Below are positions 59,868 to 64,000 of a stretch of 64,000 nucleotides of DNA, piece by piece. Below the pieces are notes generated by a model, which had not been told where the DNA came from, ran no database searches, and saw nothing but the letters and a program-made list of their open reading frames with translations. A program made the position numbers and the translations under genes. Origin of the DNA: Aquilaria yunnanensis (Eukaryota; Streptophyta; Magnoliopsida; Malvales; Thymelaeaceae); contig CM077600.1 of the NCBI GenBank assembly GCA_039654915.1, positions 28,455,992-28,519,991 of the forward strand, in the 5' to 3' direction. The first letter of the stretch is position 1. Each line of letters starts with the position of its first letter.

Positions 59868-62800
59868 ATATACATAAATTTGATAACCAATGTTATCAAA
59901 CTTATAGTGAAGGAAAAATAATCAAACAGTACAGAAATTCCAAGAAAAAAAAAGAAAAGAGATGATTTGTGTTTTCTTTTTTAATTATCTTTAAATTTAT
60001 TTTTGTTTTAACTCCAAAGGGGTTGGGTTTGGTTGTATAAAGATTGAGTTGGGTAATAGATTTAAATTTCCACTTACTACCATTTTTTAGCGCAATTTCA
60101 AAAAACTTGACCTAACAATATTGAAATGTAAAATTTTAGCATTTCTAAATTTTTAAGACTAAGTTCGATACTCTATCCATTTCTTCCTACTAAGACTTGA
60201 AACAATTTTTACTTTCAAATTCATAAAAATTTAAGTTTATAGACTCATATGATATGTGAATATAAGCCTCTACATTCAACCACAGCCTGTTTCTTTGCCT
60301 CATTGCAAACAATAAAATCCTACTACTATTCCCAAATTAGCTAAGGAGCATCAATTTGTCCCTTTTCGAATTCATCCCCTTTCTTATACCGTTTCATGAT
60401 CCCAACCCTGATCTATGCCTTCGTCTTCACCATCAGATGCCCCCATTAGAATGCATTATGTCTTAGTTTGTTCATTAGTCATGGTCAATATCTATGAGCA
60501 CAAAAAGCTCAATTGCTCAAGATAGAATACACAAACAAAAAACATTAAGAGATTAGATATATGAATCTATTAAAATAACAAAGATGTTCACATATTTCTA
60601 AACATAAAACAATTACTACACAACTATATCAAAAATGCCCCTATTAACAACTATTACTAGGAACATGACATTTTTTTATGGCTATATCTGACAAATATTC
60701 ATACAATTTTTCATATAGAAATCTGTCAAAAAATCACCATTGGGCATAACATTGTTTAACATCTTTTTTTTTTATAGCTATATGTCTGGAAATTGGTTAT
60801 AAGTAAGTGCTGATAGAAGGAGTTTGTTTTCTTTTTCGTGTGAAAATGTTGAAAAGGAAATAAGGAGGAAAAATATATTGAGAAAGAGAGGAAAAAAGAA
60901 TAAGAATAATATGGTAAGAAAAAAGAAGGATGGGGGAGAAAGAATAAGATGATAATGAGAAAGATGAGTGGAGGGGGAGAAAAAAATGATGTTGATGATA
61001 ATGATGATGATAATAAAGTCAATGAAAAAGGAAAAAGAAAAAAAAAAGAATGAGAAGAAAAAAGAAAAATGAAGATTTTGAGAGAAAGTAAGAATTTTAT
61101 GACAAACAGATGAAGTATGATGAGTGAAAGTGAGGTTTTGGTGGAGGGTGGATGATTTTTATAATTTTTTTTTGGTAATTAGAAAGAAAATTACAAACTA
61201 AAAGATGAGAAAGTTTTGAGAGTGTTAGTATTAAGGACATGTGTGTTGTTTGCTATTTCCCTCTTCATAGCCAAAATAGAGAAATGACTAAAAAAAGCTA
61301 CCAGAGTGCAAATGCTTCAGATATCATAAGCCAAATCCAAAGGCACCGTAGTGGTACTTATGAGAAAAGCCACTCCTTAGGCATTATTTGTTAGAATAGT
61401 GATATAGTCCAAAGTATTATTTTTCACAAAAATAATAGTGTCCAAGATAACTTACAACTTGGCAGTTAATGAAAAATCACACGTGTAAGACTCTTCTAGA
61501 CTAAGGTCAAGATGTGCAAGTTAAGCTTAACTTTTAAGCTTAGGAATTTTATTTGCATACTAAGTAATTCAATTAGTGCATTAATTTAGTGTAAAATTAA
61601 TGATATGATCATTTGAGCAAAGTTGAGTCATAAAGGTAAAATAGTAAATTTGCCAAGAAAACCCATATTTTAAGTTATAAATGTATTTAAACTATAGAAT
61701 TAAAGATTTTAAAGAATACTTATAGTTTCTAGTTCAAATTACATTGGTGGAAAGGAAGGAAAAGGCTTTGTGAGGTTTTCGAACCCAATTAGTACAATTA
61801 AGAAAGATAAGGGATCTAATGGGAATATGGAAAGAATTAAAAAAGGCAAAAAAGATATATCTTACTCATTTTTTTCCTTTTCATACACATCAGGCCAGCC
61901 CTAAGCTTCCAAATCTCTTCCCAATCTACTTTTTCATCAATTGAAGCTTCTATAGGTGCTTTCTTGGTGCAACTAATTTGGTTGAGCTTAAAGTGGTAAG
62001 TAATCACATTTCTTTCCTTGGTAAGCTTCAATTCTTGGATTTGGATTAAGGTTTAGGTTGTTGTTAAGTGAATGAAAGCTTGGGTTAGTTGTTTAATTGA
62101 TCCCTAAGCTTGAATTTTGCTTGTAAAGGTTGAATAACAAGCTATAAGTGTAATTGTACTAAAGTGGTTCAAGTGATGTGGTTTGTGTTTCACTAAAAGG
62201 GTAAAAGCATGTGAATGTGATTTCCATGCATAATGCTCATAATATGATTGTATTCTAAGTGTTTTATGCTTGGGTAATTCCTTTTGCTAAGCTAAAACCA
62301 AGACTACATTGATTTGCAAAGATTTGGTGCAAGTGTGCTTATGTGTGCACAGGAAGTTTGTAACTTGTGATCTTGAAGTTAGTAATGGATTTTAATGTTT
62401 CCAAGTATTTATTTGATGCATATGCATGTCTTTTAACATGTATGAAAGTATGAGAGTTGGTTATTATGTGAATTGTTGAAGTTTGAAGACAAACGGAAGC
62501 AAATCAGGCATTAAAGTGAAAAACAAGGGAGTTGGAAATGAGGGTTGGCGGCGCAGTGTTGAGGACTCATTTCAGAACAAGCTTTGAAGTCCGTACCATT
62601 CTAAGATTTCTTAAGCCTTTGTTTGGAATATAAAACCACTCCTAAGGTTAGAAAATGCATCTGTTAAGGAGTTAAGTGGTGGTTAAATGAAAACTTAATA
62701 TTTAATAAAGATATTAGGACCTTAAGAGAACCTAGGGTACTAAGTACCTAAAGGAGGTTTCCTCAAATGTACCCTAATTAAGGCACCCAACTTAGTAAAT

Positions 62801-64000
62801 TAAGCCACCAAGCTAAACTAAACTCCTGTACAATATGATAAGGGAAATAAATAGGCAAGCTAAACTTACTAAAACAAGACTAAAGTCTTGTAAGTTCGGA
62901 CTAGGATGAGGATAAATCCCCACCATAGGACTTAACTATTAGCCATTAGTTTATCGAGCTCACATCAAGAAGCATTTATATATTTATATAAAATTGTGTG
63001 TCCTAAAGATTTATTTTGCAAGAATTAATACATTGTGCAGATTTTGCTAGTGTAAACCCTAGCATTCAGTGAACGAATTCATAAGGAAATTATTGCTGCA
63101 ATTATTAAGCTAATTTGAATTATGTTTGATTCTAAGTTAATTGGTTAGCTAATTTTGTGCTAACTAAGTGTTTAATTGTGGCATACTCAGTGGTAAGCTA
63201 AGTACACAAGAAAGTTAAGTTCTCATCTTAGAAGCCATAAGCTCAGGTGGGAATTTCATTTTGGAGGTCTGAGACTAAATCTTTGTAAGAAAATGTGGTA
63301 CTTAAGTACCAACTACCAAGTGGCCTTTAGTAAAAATTATTTTTGCTTAAACCATGGTGTGTATATATACACTAGTTGTTGTTTTTGGATGTACATAGAA
63401 CTGATGAACGTGCATAAAGTTAATTGTTGAAGCTTATGCAAACTTAATTTATAACTTCAGTACTTAATTTTATATTTATTTTCTTTCTATGCCATGGCAA
63501 GTACTTAAAAGTTTTATCTTTTGTGAATTGAAATTGCTAAAGTTAAACGTGCATGATGCATATGTTAGGATGATGAACTAGTAGCATGTAAGCTTTAATC
63601 CACTCAAGCATTAACTTATCCAATTGCAACTAATGGTGGGACTATTAAATCCCAATTAATTTAATGATCTTGGGTTGACCCCACACTGGGGTAAGTCAAG
63701 GACCATTATAGCATGTCCCCAGAAAATGTTCATTAGATCTTAAAAAAACAAAAGAAAAGAATTTGGCCACCCATATAGAAGCGCCCAACTTAAATAGTGG
63801 GTATGATGCTTCATAAACATAAAATACCACAGGTTGATATTCTAATCGGGATATGCACCATATGATGAAGTGTGGCAAAGGTTTCAATTAGGCCAATTTA
63901 AGTTCCTGCATCTTGAGATCCTTGGCTACCTTGATGTCCTGAAGAACATTATCAGCCTGGACAAGAATACATCTAAGACCCCCAATAGTGCCATGAAAAA
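59868..64000. other. AT-rich region to the window edge, nothing recognised
   Basis: 60,750-61,130 is an A/G-rich low-complexity stretch on the + strand. 61,500-63,600 has the texture of a long plant LTR (few open frames, long AT-rich non-coding), but no ends, TATA box or duplicate could be fixed. No gene or RNA seen. Confidence 0.4.

Noticed and set aside
60756..61022. A Ser/Phe-rich minus-strand open frame
   Set aside because: Low-complexity A/G-rich DNA gives open frames with no domain.

Overview
This window is nuclear DNA from a flowering plant. It is AT-rich and poor in genes, introns follow GT-AG rules, and plant gene families (chloroplast thioredoxin f, a DUF538 protein, GFAT) and plant transposon families (CACTA/TNP2, Ty3-gypsy, hAT, Tourist and Stowaway MITEs) all appear. 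Sequence alone does not give the species. Long TE-filled introns fit a woody angiosperm of moderate to large genome size, but that is inference.

Layout. 1-22,500 is the remains of a glutamine:fructose-6-phosphate aminotransferase (GFAT) gene on the + strand. Seven exons are recognisable (992-4,429 and 21,782-22,495). They carry several frameshifts, a stop, a substitution in a conserved SIS-domain motif and a lost splice acceptor, so the copy is a pseudogene. One intron of about 17.3 kb holds a stack of transposons: an end-to-end 9.3 kb CACTA element (4,521-13,833, TSD TTA); a 3.8 kb gypsy element that lost its reverse transcriptase (14,315-18,112); and a short LTR element whose left LTR was hit by a 1.24 kb hAT-like element (18,903-20,140).

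23,870-34,215 is almost all LTR-retrotransposon material: a small gypsy LTR remnant, a gag-only gypsy element with 1.4 kb LTRs (24,880-29,411), a 2.4 kb solo LTR with a perfect TAAGG duplication (29,921-32,359), and a second probable solo LTR (32,824-34,215). 34,820-44,900 holds a series of foldback elements and MITEs. One of these encloses a decayed histone H3 fragment.

The only two genes that look intact form a convergent pair: a DUF538 secreted protein (+, 45,143-46,246) and chloroplast thioredoxin f (-, 47,418-48,529). From 49 kb to the end the DNA is AT-rich. It contains a tandem duplication and a long inverted-arm element (51,690-58,890) with a second, internally deleted CACTA element (52,758-58,180, TSD TGC) inside it.

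No gene cluster or defence or biosynthetic system is visible. What stands out is the nested transposon archaeology: a CACTA element with a dead transposase but an open second gene and a large palindromic binding-site array, a CACTA element whose deletion joins the two transposase genes, and the H3 fragment between inverted repeats.
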